In this document: positions 45,289 through 56,071 of the stretch, piece by piece
Numbering within the stretch: position 1 is the stretch's first letter
How the letters are laid out: each line of letters starts with the position of its first letter
Assembly: GCF_029960785.1 (NCBI RefSeq)
Contig: NZ_JASBQE010000041.1
Location: forward strand, 1-64,000
DNA length: 64,000 nucleotides
Source of the DNA: Polyangium sp. 15x6
GTDB taxonomy: Bacteria; Myxococcota_A; Polyangia; Polyangiales; Polyangiaceae
Direction: 5' to 3'
Notes under the pieces: model-generated
Database searches by the model: none
What the model saw: the letters and a program-made list of their open reading frames with translations, nothing else
What the model was told of the DNA's origin: nothing
Program-made: the position numbers and the translations under genes

Positions 45289-46608
45289 ATGACGAATTTC
45301 CCCGCCTCGCCCGAAAAGTTCCCCGCGTTCGGTCACACCTCCGGCGTGAAGAATCGTCAACGCTGGTCGATCGCGAGCTCTCTCGCCGTCCTCGCGCTCA
45401 TGGCCCCCGCCGCGGTCTTCGCCCAGCCGGCGCCCGCGGTCGCGCCGGTCGACGTCGCCGCCCCGCCGGTCGCACGGCCTCAGCCGAACGCGCCGCCCCG
45501 CCGCATCGCGCCGCCGCCGCAACTGCCCGCGCTGCAAGCCGCTCCGCCCGCCGCCATCCCGCCCGCGCCCGCCGCGGATCCCAACGCGCCCGCCGATCCC
45601 AACGCGAAGAAAGAACCCTCCGTCGAGGAGAAGGCGCTCCGCGGTGTCGTCGCGATCGAGCGCGCCGGCCAGCCTCTCTCGCTCGGCGCCACGCTCGCGG
45701 GCGATGGCCGCATCCTCGCGGCTCTCTCGCCGCTCGGCTCGGGCAACGACCTCGAAGCGCGCTTCGCCGACGGCTCCGTCGTTCGCGTCAAGCTCGGCCA
45801 CCACGATCGCACCTGGGACCTCGCGCTCCTCGTCCCGCAGTCGGGTCGCTGGACCGAAGGGCTCGTCGCTTCCACGCGCGACCCGCTCCGCACCGACGCG
45901 ACCATCCGCGGCTTCGCGATGGGCGCCAAGGGCAAACCCTCGGTCTCGCAGATGGTGATCCGCGGCCGGAAAAACCTCCTCGGCGCCGACGACGCCACGC
46001 TCGCGAACGCCTTCGAGCTCGGCTCGCGCATCTCGCCGCTCGACCTTGGCGCGCCGATCATCGACGAGGACGGGCGCGTCGTCGCCCTCCTCGGCCGCGG
46101 CTGCTCCCCGAACGAGGGTCGCCCCTGCACCCCCGTCGCGTTCGGCATCCCGATCAACGCGATCCGCTCGTTCCTGCGCACGGTCCCGCCGACCGCGGTC
46201 CCGCCTGCGGCTTGGCTCGGCATCCAGGGTTCGTCCGAGGTCGGCATGTTCGCCAAGGGCGTCCGTGTGCAGAGCATCCACCCGGACAGCCCCGCGGCCG
46301 AGGCCAAGCTCAAGGGCGGCGACGCTTCCGTCAGCGACATGATCGTCGCCGTCGACGGCGTGCCCGTGACGAGCCCCGAGCAGCTCGCGGAGGTCATCCG
46401 GACGCACGCGGTCGGCGAGAAGGTGCCGCTCACGGTGTTTGGCCAGGGCAAGTATCGTCAGGTGACGGTCGTGCTTCGTCAGGCGCCCGATCCGCGCGCC
46501 GCACCCAAGGCGCCGCCTGCGCATCCGGCCGAGTTGCCGACGCTCGGCGATGCGGCTCCCCCCACGCAAGCCCGTCCCAGAGCGGACGCACTCGACCGCA
46601 GGAGGTAA
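45289..46608 (+). CDS. HtrA/DegP-like trypsin-fold + PDZ protein, catalytically dead
   Basis: 439 aa. Signal peptide (WSIASSLAVLALMAPAAVFA|Q), long Pro-rich linker (res ~45-108), trypsin-like fold (res ~115-285), PDZ (res ~300-400, GVRVQSIHPDSPAAEAKLKG) and a Pro-rich tail. Family pattern GSGviid..ilTNnHV is replaced by LGATLAGDGRILAALSPLG (no His), the Asp region survives (TWDLALLVPQ), and GNSGGPL is replaced by LGAPIIDEDGR (no Ser). It should be a periplasmic adaptor or sensor, not a protease. Divergent from the ECF operon. Confidence 0.82.
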   Translation: MTNFPASPEKFPAFGHTSGVKNRQRWSIASSLAVLALMAPAAVFAQPAPAVAPVDVAAPPVARPQPNAPPRRIAPPPQLPALQAAPPAAIPPAPAADPNAPADPNAKKEPSVEEKALRGVVAIERAGQPLSLGATLAGDGRILAALSPLGSGNDLEARFADGSVVRVKLGHHDRTWDLALLVPQSGRWTEGLVASTRDPLRTDATIRGFAMGAKGKPSVSQMVIRGRKNLLGADDATLANAFELGSRISPLDLGAPIIDEDGRVVALLGRGCSPNEGRPCTPVAFGIPINAIRSFLRTVPPTAVPPAAWLGIQGSSEVGMFAKGVRVQSIHPDSPAAEAKLKGGDASVSDMIVAVDGVPVTSPEQLAEVIRTHAVGEKVPLTVFGQGKYRQVTVVLRQAPDPRAAPKAPPAHPAELPTLGDAAPPTQARPRADALDRRR

Positions 46609-46667
46609 GATCGGTCCCATCTGATCCCGTGGAAACGAACTCGCGACGACCCGCTCGCGGGATCTCG

Positions 46668-46696
46668 TTGACACCCCGCCGAACGATCCCGACCAT
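46668..46696 (+). promoter_or_regulatory. candidate promoter of the PP2C gene
   Basis: A perfect -35 hexamer TTGACA (46668-46673) and, 17 bp on, GACCAT (46691-46696, three matches to the -10 consensus). The GTG start is 75 bp downstream. Confidence 0.35.
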
Positions 46697-46770
46697 GACG
46701 AGCGCGGCTCTCGGCTACCCATCGGTACCGAGAAAAGGCGAGCCGCTCCGTCCCCCACATTCGGTGAACC

Positions 46771-47544
46771 GTGGCTCAACAGCTCCGCATCGAGGTTGCC
46801 GGCGAGACGAACGTCGGCCGCAAGCGTAATCACAACGAAGACAACTTCGCGATCATGGCGGAGTACGGCCTCTTCATCGTGGCCGACGGCATGGGTGGTC
46901 ATGCATCGGGCGAGGTCGCCTCGAAGATGGCCGTCGACGCGATGCAAGAATTCTTCGCGCAGACGCAAGAGGATCCCGAGCGCACGTGGCCCTACAAGAT
47001 GGACCGCACGAAGGGCTACGAGGAAAACCGTCTCATCACGGGCATCAAGCTCGCGAACCTGCGCATCTACGAGACCGCGCAGCGCGAGTCGAAGAAGCGC
47101 GGCATGGGGACGACGTTCGTCGGCATCTTCACGGCGAACGACGGCGTGTACATCGCGCACGTCGGTGACAGTCGCGTCTACCGGCATCGCGACGGCAAGC
47201 TCGAGTGCCTCACCGAGGACCACTCGCTGCTCAACGACTACATCAAGATGAAGCGCCTCACGCCCGAGGAGATCGCGAACTTCCCGCACAAGAACGTCAT
47301 CGTGCGCGCGCTCGGGATGAAGGAGACCGTCAAGGTCGACACGCGCTTCGAGGTGCCCGCCGTCAACGACACCTACTTGCTCTGCTCCGACGGCCTCTCC
47401 GGCCCCGTGAGCGACCCCGAGATCGCCGACATCCTCTCGCGCCACGGCGACATCAAGACCGCGACCGCGAAGCTCATCGAGCGCGCCAACGAGAACGGCG
47501 GACCGGACAACGTCACGTGCGTCCTCGTCCGCTGGACGCTCTGA
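46771..47544 (+). CDS. PP2C-type Ser/Thr protein phosphatase
   Basis: 257 aa from GTG 46771. Metal-binding motifs: NEDNF, FIVADGMGGHASGEVAS, MGTTFVGIF, VGDSRVYRHRDG, LLCSDGLSGPVSD and GGPDNVTCVLVRW. Complete Stp/PppA-like fold, soluble. It dephosphorylates targets of Hanks-type kinases. It is convergent with one such kinase gene, suggesting a matched writer/eraser pair. Confidence 0.93.
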   Translation: MAQQLRIEVAGETNVGRKRNHNEDNFAIMAEYGLFIVADGMGGHASGEVASKMAVDAMQEFFAQTQEDPERTWPYKMDRTKGYEENRLITGIKLANLRIYETAQRESKKRGMGTTFVGIFTANDGVYIAHVGDSRVYRHRDGKLECLTEDHSLLNDYIKMKRLTPEEIANFPHKNVIVRALGMKETVKVDTRFEVPAVNDTYLLCSDGLSGPVSDPEIADILSRHGDIKTATAKLIERANENGGPDNVTCVLVRWTL

Positions 47545-47563
47545 TCCAAGGCGAACCCGACCT

Positions 47564-47599
47564 ACGTTTCACGCGCCGCATCCACGGCGCGTGAAACGT
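47564..47599. terminator. perfect 15-bp bidirectional hairpin
   Basis: Arms 47564-47578 and 47585-47599 are exactly complementary with a 6-nt loop (CATCCA). It sits between the convergent phosphatase (+) and kinase (-) genes. No T-run. Confidence 0.68.
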
Positions 47600-47624
47600 C
47601 TCGTGCGCGCGACGCGCGCGGCGA

Positions 47625-49178
47625 TCACTTGCCCGTCGAGAGCATGATCGCCGCGACGATGCCGAAGCCGATCAGCGCGAACAGAACGCCGCCGAGCAGG
47701 AAGGGCCACACGCGACGCGGCGCTTGCTGCGGCGCGAAGTCGGTCGCGATGGGCTGCATGCCCGTTTGCTGCTGCCACGGGGCCTGCTGCGCCGGCACGT
47801 TCATCGACGATTGCCCGTAGGACCGCGAGCCGTCCGGGTACGCCGCGTTCGGCATCGGCGTCTGCATCGGCGTGCCGTACCCCGGCGGCACGCTCGGCGA
47901 CGCAGGCACGGGCGGCTGCACCGCGCCGTACGTCCCCGAGCTCGACAGGCCCGGGTAACTGTTGGAGGTCGAACCATATCCCGAGGGGCTCGGCCGCGCC
48001 GCGCTCGATCCCGACGGCTGCGGCAGCGGCGGCCACTGCGGGCTCCCTCCGGTCTGGTTCGGCATGAGCCGCGCGATCGGCATCGCCAGCGTCGCGGCCG
48101 CGTCGTCGGTCGTGTTCTCCGCCTCGATCGGTGGAGGCTCGGGGCGACGGACGTGCGGCTCATGGCGCGTCACGTTGTCGTAGGGCATCGTCCCGCGTGG
48201 ACCGCCGCTCGAGGGCGCCTGCGCGTGCGAGGGCGTGCGCGACATCGACAGGGCCGTCTGCGGCGCGGGCTGCGTGTGCGCCGTCGCGAGCGCGTTCGGC
48301 TGCACGTACGGCACGCCCGACGAGCGCGGGCAGAGCTCGCGCCACGCGGCGAGCGCCTCCGTCGCCGTCTGGAACCGCTGATCCGGATCACGCGCGAGCC
48401 CTCGCGCGACGAACGCTTCGAGCCGTGGATCGATGGGGCCATCCATCGCGTCGCCGATCCTGCGCGGCGGCGCCTTCGCCTTCATCTCCACCATCACGAG
48501 CACGTTCTTTGCGAGGTAGGGGAGCTGCCCCGTGAGCGACTGGTAGATCATCGTCGTGCACGCGTAGATGTCCGCGCGCTCGTCGACCATCTTCGCCTTG
48601 CCGATCTGCTCGGGCGGCATGAACGAGAACGTCCCGAGGCTCTGGCCCATCTCGGTGAGCGTCTCGCCCTCCATCTCCTTCGGCAGCTTCGAGATGCCGA
48701 AGTCGAGAATTTTTACGCGCGTGGAGCCATCCGGGCGGCGTTCGAGGAAGATGTTCGAGGGCTTGAGGTCGCGGTGGATGATCTTCACGCGATGCGCGTC
48801 CGCGAGGCCCATCCAGACCTGCTCGAGGATGAAGTAGAGCTCGTCGAAGTGGATCGGCCCCGTGCGCTTCAGCCGATCGATGAGGCTCTCGCCTTCGAGC
48901 AGCTCGAAGACGAGCACGATCCCGAAGTTCGCGTCCTCCTCGACGTCGAGGACCTGCGTGACGTAGTCGCTGTTGATCGAGCCCGCCGCGCGTGCCTCGC
49001 GCCGGAAGCGCTCGACGGCCGAGTGCTTCGTCTTCGCGTCGGCGTGCAGCACCTTGATCGCCACCTGGCGCCCGGTGCGCGTGTTCTCCGCGGCGAACAC
49101 CTCGCCCATCCCGCCGCGCCCGAGCGGGCGGATCACGCGGTAGCGATTCGCGATGAGGGTGCCGGCTTCGATCTCCAA
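47625..49178 (-). CDS. Hanks-type Ser/Thr kinase with C-terminal membrane anchor
   Basis: 517 aa. Kinase domain at res ~10-275: LGRGGMGEVFAAE, VAIKVLH (Lys), HRDLKPSNIFLE (catalytic Asp), ILDFGISK (DFG) and MPPEQ. A ~215-residue Pro/Ser/Gly/Gln-rich linker leads to a single transmembrane helix at the C-terminus (WPFLLGGVLFALIGFGIVAA). No periplasmic sensor domain follows, so input is likely from the cytoplasm or the linker. Convergent with PP2C; downstream of a TPR protein gene by 22 bp. Confidence 0.93.
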   Translation of the reverse strand: MEIEAGTLIANRYRVIRPLGRGGMGEVFAAENTRTGRQVAIKVLHADAKTKHSAVERFRREARAAGSINSDYVTQVLDVEEDANFGIVLVFELLEGESLIDRLKRTGPIHFDELYFILEQVWMGLADAHRVKIIHRDLKPSNIFLERRPDGSTRVKILDFGISKLPKEMEGETLTEMGQSLGTFSFMPPEQIGKAKMVDERADIYACTTMIYQSLTGQLPYLAKNVLVMVEMKAKAPPRRIGDAMDGPIDPRLEAFVARGLARDPDQRFQTATEALAAWRELCPRSSGVPYVQPNALATAHTQPAPQTALSMSRTPSHAQAPSSGGPRGTMPYDNVTRHEPHVRRPEPPPIEAENTTDDAAATLAMPIARLMPNQTGGSPQWPPLPQPSGSSAARPSPSGYGSTSNSYPGLSSSGTYGAVQPPVPASPSVPPGYGTPMQTPMPNAAYPDGSRSYGQSSMNVPAQQAPWQQQTGMQPIATDFAPQQAPRRVWPFLLGGVLFALIGFGIVAAIMLSTGK

Positions 49179-49200
49179 ACGCGCGCCTCGTCCCTTCGGA

Positions 49201-50292
49201 CTAGAACGTCCCGACGGCCATCATGCCGCCGCCCTGCGGTGTGGCCCATGGAGCGAAGGCGAACGACTCCTTCGGCGGCTCGGTCGGCTTCTTCTCGGGC
49301 CGCATGACGAAGAGGACCGTCGCCGCCACCGCGCCCGCCGCGGCCAGGCCGAAGCACACGTCCGCGACCGCGTTCAGCGTGACGACCTTCGAGCGCATGT
49401 CCTCGAGGGTCGCGACCTCCGATGCGGTGTTCGCCTTCCCGTTCGACGCGTCGTAGTCGGCCTTCGCGCCCGTCGCGAGCACGCCTCCGATCACCGCGCC
49501 CGCGACGCCCGCCGCGATCGCCGCGCCGCCCACGATGAACACCGTCATCGGCACGGGGCGCGAGGGCCCTTCCGCGGGTTTGTCCCCGGGGCCGGTCTGG
49601 AAGTCCTTCTCGGTAAAACCCTCGGCCGTCACGGGTTTGCCCTTGTCGAACTCGAACTCGCGCTCGAACTTGCCGCCGTTCGGGATGTCGACCTTCCAGA
49701 TCTGATCGGGCGCGCCGTCGACGCTCGCCTTGAACTCGTGCGAGCCGGGGTGGATGCCGATGCGCGTGCCCGTGAGGCCGATCGTGTAGCGGTTCGTGAT
49801 CGGAAAGCCGCGCGCCGGCGTGCGCACGTCGGTGATCGTCACGCCCGGACGATCCGACTTCAGCGTCACCCATGCGACCACGGACCGGAGCGCCTTGAGG
49901 TCCGTCTCCATCTGCTGCTTGTCCGCGGGGTCGAGCTGATCGCCCTTCGCTTCGAGGAATTTTTCGAGCAGGGAGATCGCCTCGCCGTCGCGCTCGAGCT
50001 CCATCGCGCAGAGGCCCATGCCCTTGACCGCGTTCATGGAGCCCGAGAGCTCGTAGGCCTTCTTGAACTCGCGATACGCCTCCTCGCACTTGTGCCCGGA
50101 GGGATCGTTGTAGAAGGCCGCGCCCGCCTCCATGTGCTTCTTCGCTTCGACGAGCTTCGGATCCTCGGGCGCTGCGGGCTCGGCCGGCGGCTTCTTGCCG
50201 GCGCCTTTGCCCTGCGCGAGGGCCGGGCACGCAGCGGCGAGCATGGCGAGAGCCGTGATCGCGGAGAACGTACGCGTCAGCGCGGACCGCAT
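49201..50292 (-). CDS. exported TPR/PEGA-like protein with C-terminal membrane helices
   Basis: 363 aa. Signal peptide (ALTRTFSAITALAMLAAACPALA|Q), TPR-like region (res ~45-125: FYNDPSGHKCEEAYREFKKA), a PEGA-like beta segment (res ~135-225: VTLKSDRPGVTITDV, IHPGSHEFKASVDG) and two hydrophobic helices (res ~248-275 and ~315-335). A common myxobacterial architecture of unknown function, often near Ser/Thr kinases as here. Same strand as the kinase gene that follows. Confidence 0.78.
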   Translation of the reverse strand: MRSALTRTFSAITALAMLAAACPALAQGKGAGKKPPAEPAAPEDPKLVEAKKHMEAGAAFYNDPSGHKCEEAYREFKKAYELSGSMNAVKGMGLCAMELERDGEAISLLEKFLEAKGDQLDPADKQQMETDLKALRSVVAWVTLKSDRPGVTITDVRTPARGFPITNRYTIGLTGTRIGIHPGSHEFKASVDGAPDQIWKVDIPNGGKFEREFEFDKGKPVTAEGFTEKDFQTGPGDKPAEGPSRPVPMTVFIVGGAAIAAGVAGAVIGGVLATGAKADYDASNGKANTASEVATLEDMRSKVVTLNAVADVCFGLAAAGAVAATVLFVMRPEKKPTEPPKESFAFAPWATPQGGGMMAVGTF

Positions 50293-50346
50293 GCCCCAAA
50301 GGGTACCGCGGGTCGCGCTGGATCGGAAAGAGAACCGCAGGGGTTC

Positions 50347-50379
50347 GGGGCGTAGCTCCGCTCGCGGAGCGAGAGCCCC
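50347..50379 (-). terminator. compound hairpin downstream of acs
   Basis: Outer GGGGC/GCCCC arms (50347-50351, 50375-50379) enclose an inner GCTCCG/CGGAGC stem (50355-50360, 50365-50370). It is similar in plan to the hairpin at 55409-55447, suggesting a shared terminator/palindrome family. Confidence 0.5.
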
Positions 50380-50413
50380 GAGCGTCGAACGACGCAGTTC
50401 GAGGGAGGGCGTC

Positions 50414-52381
50414 TTACTCCTCGTTCGTGCGGAGCTTGGCGAGCACGCTGAGGTCTTCGAGGGTCGAGGTGTCGCCGGTGGTCTCGCGCCCCGTGGCCAC
50501 GTCCTTCAAGAGGCGCCGCATGATCTTGCCGCTCCTCGTCTTCGGCAGCGCGTCGGCAAAGCGGACCTGATCGGGCCGGGCGAACTTGCCGATCTCCTGG
50601 CCGACGTGGTTCGCGAGCTTGGCCGCGAGCTCCGAGCTCGCTGAAAACCCGGGGCGGAGCGAAACGAAGACCACGAGCGCCTGGCCCTTGAGGTCGTCCG
50701 GCCGACCGACCGCGGCCGCCTCGGCCACGGCCGGGTGCGAGACGAGCGTGCTCTCGATCTCCGCGGTGCCGATGCGATGACCCGCGACGTTCAGGACATC
50801 GTCGATGCGGCCGACGACCCAGTAGTAGCCGTCCTCGTCGCGGCGCGCGCCGTCGCCCGTGAAGTAGCAGCCCTCGACATCGCTGAAGTACTGCTTGCGG
50901 AAGCGCTCGTCGTCGCCCCACACGGTGCGCAGGATCGAGGGCCACGGGCGCCGCAGGACGAGCATGCCGCCCGCGTTCGCCCCGACGCTCGTGCCGTCCT
51001 TGTTCACCACGTCCGGCACCACGCCGAACATCGGCAGGCCCGTCGATCCGGGCTTCGCCGACGCGGCGCCGGGCAAGGTCGTCATGAGGATCGAGCCCGT
51101 CTCCGTTTGCCACCACGTGTCGACGATGGGGCAACGCTCGCCGCCGATGTTCTTGTGGTACCAGATCCACGCCTCGGGGTTGATCGGCTCGCCGACGGAG
51201 CCGAGCAGGCGCAGGCTCGAAAGATCGCTCTTCTTCGGCCAGTCGTCGCCCTGGCGCATGAAGGCGCGGATCGCGGTCGGCGCGGTGTAGAGGATCGTCA
51301 CGCCGTGCCGCTCGATGAGGCGCCAGAAGCGGCCCCAGTCGGGGAAGTTCGGCGCGCCTTCGTAGAGCAGGCACGTCGCGCCGTTCGAGAGCGGGCCGTA
51401 GACGATGTAGCTGTGCCCGGTCACCCAACCGACGTCGGCCGTGCACCAGTAGACGTCGTCGTCCCGCAGGTCGAAGACGTACTTCGTCGTCACGTGCGCG
51501 CCGACGAGGTAGCCCGCGGTCGTGTGCAGCACGCCCTTGGGTTTGCCCGTGGAGCCCGAGGTGTAGAGGATGAACAGCGGGTGCTCGGCGTCGACGATCG
51601 TGGCCTCGCGGCGCGCGTGGCCGTTCGGATCGACGATCTCGTGCCACCACACGTCGCGGCCCTCGGTCATCTGCACGGGACACTTCTCGCTGCCGAGGTG
51701 GCGCAAGACCACGGTCTTCTGCACGCTCGCCGACTGCGGCTGCGCGAGCGCCTTGTCGACGGTCGACTTCAACTCGAGCACGTTGCCGCGCCGGTAGCCG
51801 CCGTCCTGCGTGATGACGACCTTCGCCTGGCTGTCGTGCACGCGGTCGCGGATCGCGTCCGCCGCGAAGCCGCCGAAGATCACGGTGTGCACCGCGCCGA
51901 GCCGCGCGCACGCGAGCATCGCCACCGCGACCTCGGGCACCATGCCCATGTAGATCGCCACGCGGTCGCCCTTCTCCACACCGAGCTTCGCGAGCGCGTC
52001 GGCGAAGAGCACGGTCTCGCGGTAGAGCTGCGCGTACGTCAGCGTGCGCGTCTCGCCGTACTCGCCTTCCCAGATGATCGCCGCCTTGTTCCGCGTCGGC
52101 GTCGACATGTGCCGATCGAGGCAGCTCTCCGAGATGTTGAGGGTCGCGCCCTCGAACCACTTCGCGTGCGGGAGGTTCCACTCGACCGTCTGCGTCCACG
52201 GCGTGCGGAACACGAGGTCCTTCACCTCGCGACGCCAGAACGTGTCCGGATCGTCGAGGCTCTCGCGGTAGAGCGCGTCGTAGGCTTCACGCGAGCCGAT
52301 GCGCGCGCGCGCGGCGAACTCGGCCGGCGGATCGAACCGACGCGTCTCCTTCAGCAGGCTTTCGATGGGTTCCTTCGACAT
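50414..52381 (-). CDS. acs: acetyl-CoA synthetase
   Basis: 655 aa, the standard Acs length. ANL motifs: [20 protein letters not shown] (P-loop), [27 protein letters not shown] (hinge Asp) and the C-terminal [15 protein letters not shown] with the catalytic Lys that is regulated by acetylation. It converts acetate, ATP and CoA to acetyl-CoA in the cytoplasm. Regulation by a Pat/CobB-type system is plausible, but neither gene is in this window. Confidence 0.96.
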   Translation of the reverse strand: MSKEPIESLLKETRRFDPPAEFAARARIGSREAYDALYRESLDDPDTFWRREVKDLVFRTPWTQTVEWNLPHAKWFEGATLNISESCLDRHMSTPTRNKAAIIWEGEYGETRTLTYAQLYRETVLFADALAKLGVEKGDRVAIYMGMVPEVAVAMLACARLGAVHTVIFGGFAADAIRDRVHDSQAKVVITQDGGYRRGNVLELKSTVDKALAQPQSASVQKTVVLRHLGSEKCPVQMTEGRDVWWHEIVDPNGHARREATIVDAEHPLFILYTSGSTGKPKGVLHTTAGYLVGAHVTTKYVFDLRDDDVYWCTADVGWVTGHSYIVYGPLSNGATCLLYEGAPNFPDWGRFWRLIERHGVTILYTAPTAIRAFMRQGDDWPKKSDLSSLRLLGSVGEPINPEAWIWYHKNIGGERCPIVDTWWQTETGSILMTTLPGAASAKPGSTGLPMFGVVPDVVNKDGTSVGANAGGMLVLRRPWPSILRTVWGDDERFRKQYFSDVEGCYFTGDGARRDEDGYYWVVGRIDDVLNVAGHRIGTAEIESTLVSHPAVAEAAAVGRPDDLKGQALVVFVSLRPGFSASSELAAKLANHVGQEIGKFARPDQVRFADALPKTRSGKIMRRLLKDVATGRETTGDTSTLEDLSVLAKLRTNEE

Positions 52382-52429
52382 GGGCCCTCCCGAGGCGGAC
52401 GCGGAGGATACCGCTCCGGGAGAACATCG

Positions 52430-53790
52430 TCACCAGCCGCCGAGACCAACGCGCGCCCCGAGGCCCAGGGTCACCCGGGGGTCGGCGAGCTCGACGTCGG
52501 CGGTGTCGGTCCCGCCGAGCAGGAGCGTCTGCTGCGCGGCGAGACCGACCAGGACGCCGCTCCAGTCGAGCTCGACGCCCGTGTCGAGGTTGATGAAGGC
52601 CACGCCGCCGGGGCTCTCGCCGCTGCCGAGCCAGTTGTACGCGAGGCCGCCGCCGATCGTGGCGACGAACCGCGCCTTCCTGCCGGGGCTCATGAGCCGC
52701 ACGCCGCCGCCGAACCGCGCAGAGCTCAGCCGGACCGTGCTGTCGCCGCTCTTCGTGGCGATGGGGTTGTTCGCGTAGTCGAACAAGAACTCGATCCCGA
52801 TCGGCGTCGAGATCCGGTAGCCGAGCCGCGCGCCGACCATTCCGCCTGCGCCCTCCTCGCCGAGCATCAGGAAGACGCCGCCCGTCGCGGTCGCGTACGC
52901 GCCGCGGAGGGGCGGATCCGGCGGCTTCGCGATCTTGGGCGGAGGCGGCGGCGGGGTCGGGAGCGAGCGCGGCACCGCGATGGGCACGCCGCCGACGTCG
53001 GGACGAACCTCCTGCGCTTTGCCCGCCACGACGAGCACCTGGAACGCGTACTCGGGGCCGCCTTGCTTGTACATCTGCACGAGGTGCGTCCCCGGCTCGA
53101 CGAGCCCGGCCCACTGGCCGAGCGCGAGCGGCACTTGATCGATCGCGATGGCCATCTCGGGGTCGTCCGTCTTCACGACGACCCAGCCCTTGTTCGGCAC
53201 GAGCGCGAGCTTGACGAGCTTGTCCTGATCCTTGCTCGTGACCGTGACGATCTCCTCGGCGTCCTCGTAGCCCTCGGCGCGCGCGCCGATGCGGTGGCGG
53301 CCCGGTCCGAGCGGCAGGGGTTTGTCCGCGGTGCCGGGGGGCTGCGGCTCGTCGTCGACGAGCAGCACGGCGTGCGTGGGCGAGACTTCGACCTTCACGT
53401 ATCCGATGAGCGCGCGCATCTCGGCGATCGCGCTCTCGGCGGCGGTTTTGTCCTCGGGCTCCATCGTGTCCGCGTGCTTGCGGAGCGCGAGCTCGAGGGC
53501 GGCGATGGCCTGCGGGTACTGGAAGAGGCTCTTGTGCGCGAGCGCGATGTTGACGAGGGGGTTCGCGCGCGGGCGCTCGGCGTAGGCGGCCTGGAACTCC
53601 ACGATGGCGGCGGCGAAGTTGCCGTCGCCGTAGAGCTTCACGCCGTTCGCCATGTGCTGCTTGTACGAGTCGGGAAGGGGCGCGCTCTCGGCCTTCGGAT
53701 CGCCGGCCGCGAGCGCGCCGTTCGCGACCGTGGCGAACGCGAGCGTGAGAGCGAGGGCCGCGCGGGGCCGGAATCGACCGAGGAGCGAGC

Positions 53791-53794
<4 letters not shown>
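52430..53794 (-). CDS. TPR - PEGA - outer-membrane barrel-like protein
   Basis: 454 aa. Signal peptide (ALALTLAFATVANGALA|AG), two or three TPR repeats (res ~45-130: GVKLYGDGNFAAAIVEFQAA), PEGA-like beta domain (res ~135-215: VKVEVSPTHAVLLVDDEPQP), a Pro-rich spacer and a C-terminal region of amphipathic strands (res ~305-454: GARLGYRISTPIGIEFLFDY) ending GLGARVGLGGW, which suggests an outer-membrane beta-barrel. Coupled by ATGA overlap to the upstream Ser/Thr kinase. Function unknown. Confidence 0.8.
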
Positions 53795-55275
<1,481 letters not shown>

Positions 55276-55408
55276 GCGGGATCATCGAGGCCGGGTCGAC
55301 CTCGTCCCCCCATGGACGAGCGAACGAGAGAAAACCTTCGGCCGATCGGACCGAGCTTATCACCGCTCCCCCGGGGCGTGCACGATCTCGACGAAACGAC
55401 GCGGGGGC

Positions 55409-55447
55409 ATGGGGGCAGAGCTCGGCTCGTCCGAGCGGAGCCCCCAT
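55409..55447 (-). terminator. compound hairpin downstream of grxC
   Basis: ATGGGGGC (55409-55416) / GCCCCCAT (55440-55447) encloses GCTCGG/CCGAGC (55420-55425, 55431-55436). It lies 7 bp past the grxC stop and resembles the structure at 50347-50379. Confidence 0.6.
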
Positions 55448-55453
55448 CGTCGA

Positions 55454-55756
55454 TCAACGCGGCAGCGGCGGCAGGTCGGGCGGGGGGGCCTCGCTGAGGA
55501 GCGCGTCGAGCTCGCCCTTTTGTTCGAGCGCCGCGATGTCCGTGAATCCGCCCACGGGGCGGTTGTTGATGAACACCTGCGGCACGGTTCGCTGGCGCGT
55601 GGCCTCCGAGAGCCAGCGGCGGAGGTCGGGACGCGTGTCGACGTCGATCTCTTCGAAGCGAATTTTCTTCCCGGAAAGCAAGGCTTTCGCGCGGTGGCAG
55701 TAGGGGCACCAGGGGGTCGTGTAGATGGCGACGTCGGCGGGCATGATGCTGGACAT
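55454..55756 (-). CDS. grxC: glutaredoxin (GrxC type)
   Basis: 100 aa from ATG 55756 (MSSIMPADVAIYTTPWCPYC); ATG 55744 is an alternative. Dithiol active site CPYC (C17, C20), cis-Pro loop TVPQVFI and glutathione-binding GGFTD. The C-terminus has a short Pro-rich extension. It reduces protein disulfides or glutathione mixed disulfides in the cytoplasm. Divergent from the kinase/nuclease module across a G-rich repeat array. Confidence 0.93.
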   Translation of the reverse strand: MSSIMPADVAIYTTPWCPYCHRAKALLSGKKIRFEEIDVDTRPDLRRWLSEATRQRTVPQVFINNRPVGGFTDIAALEQKGELDALLSEAPPPDLPPLPR

Positions 55757-56071
55757 TTCGGTTCTGCCAGCGGCGAACGCAAGGGGTGGATGCGTGCTTG
55801 GGAGGTTGCTGGAGGGACGGAGGGAGGGGGAGGAGGTTCGAGGTGTTGCTGGGGGGAGCGAGGGGGCGGGGGTGGGAGGGCTCGGGGCGTGGCTGGGGGA
55901 AGTGAAGGAGGGAGGGGGAGGCGCGGCGGCATGTTGGTACATCGAGCGGCGCGGGCAGGCAGAGGCTTCGCTCGTGTTGCTTCACCAAGCGAGGTCGAGA
56001 GCATCTCCCGCGGGGAGCTTGTCTACGATGCGGGCCCTCGGTACGTGTGGGCTGGGAAGTGAGAAGGCATC
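55757..56071. other. divergent spacer between grxC and the kinase/nuclease module
   Basis: 315 bp. About half is the G-rich tandem array (55781-55925). The kinase Shine-Dalgarno GAGAAGG is at ~56061-56067. No -10/-35 pair can be called with confidence. Confidence 0.5.
55781..55925 (+). repeat. G-rich degenerate tandem repeats, ~40-44-bp period (array 2)
   Basis: Units start near 55781, 55821, 55861 and 55905 (last partial). Each opens with AAGGGG or AGGG(A/G)G and carries TTGCTGG or TGGCTGG near the end. 55851-55880 has four G-runs separated by very short loops, a strong G-quadruplex candidate. The plan matches array 1 at 30901-31120. Confidence 0.68.

Noticed and set aside
55360-56004. Pro-rich minus-strand N-terminal extension of glutaredoxin and overlapping frames
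   Set aside because: The glutaredoxin fold begins at the ATG near 55756; upstream residues come from the G-rich array.
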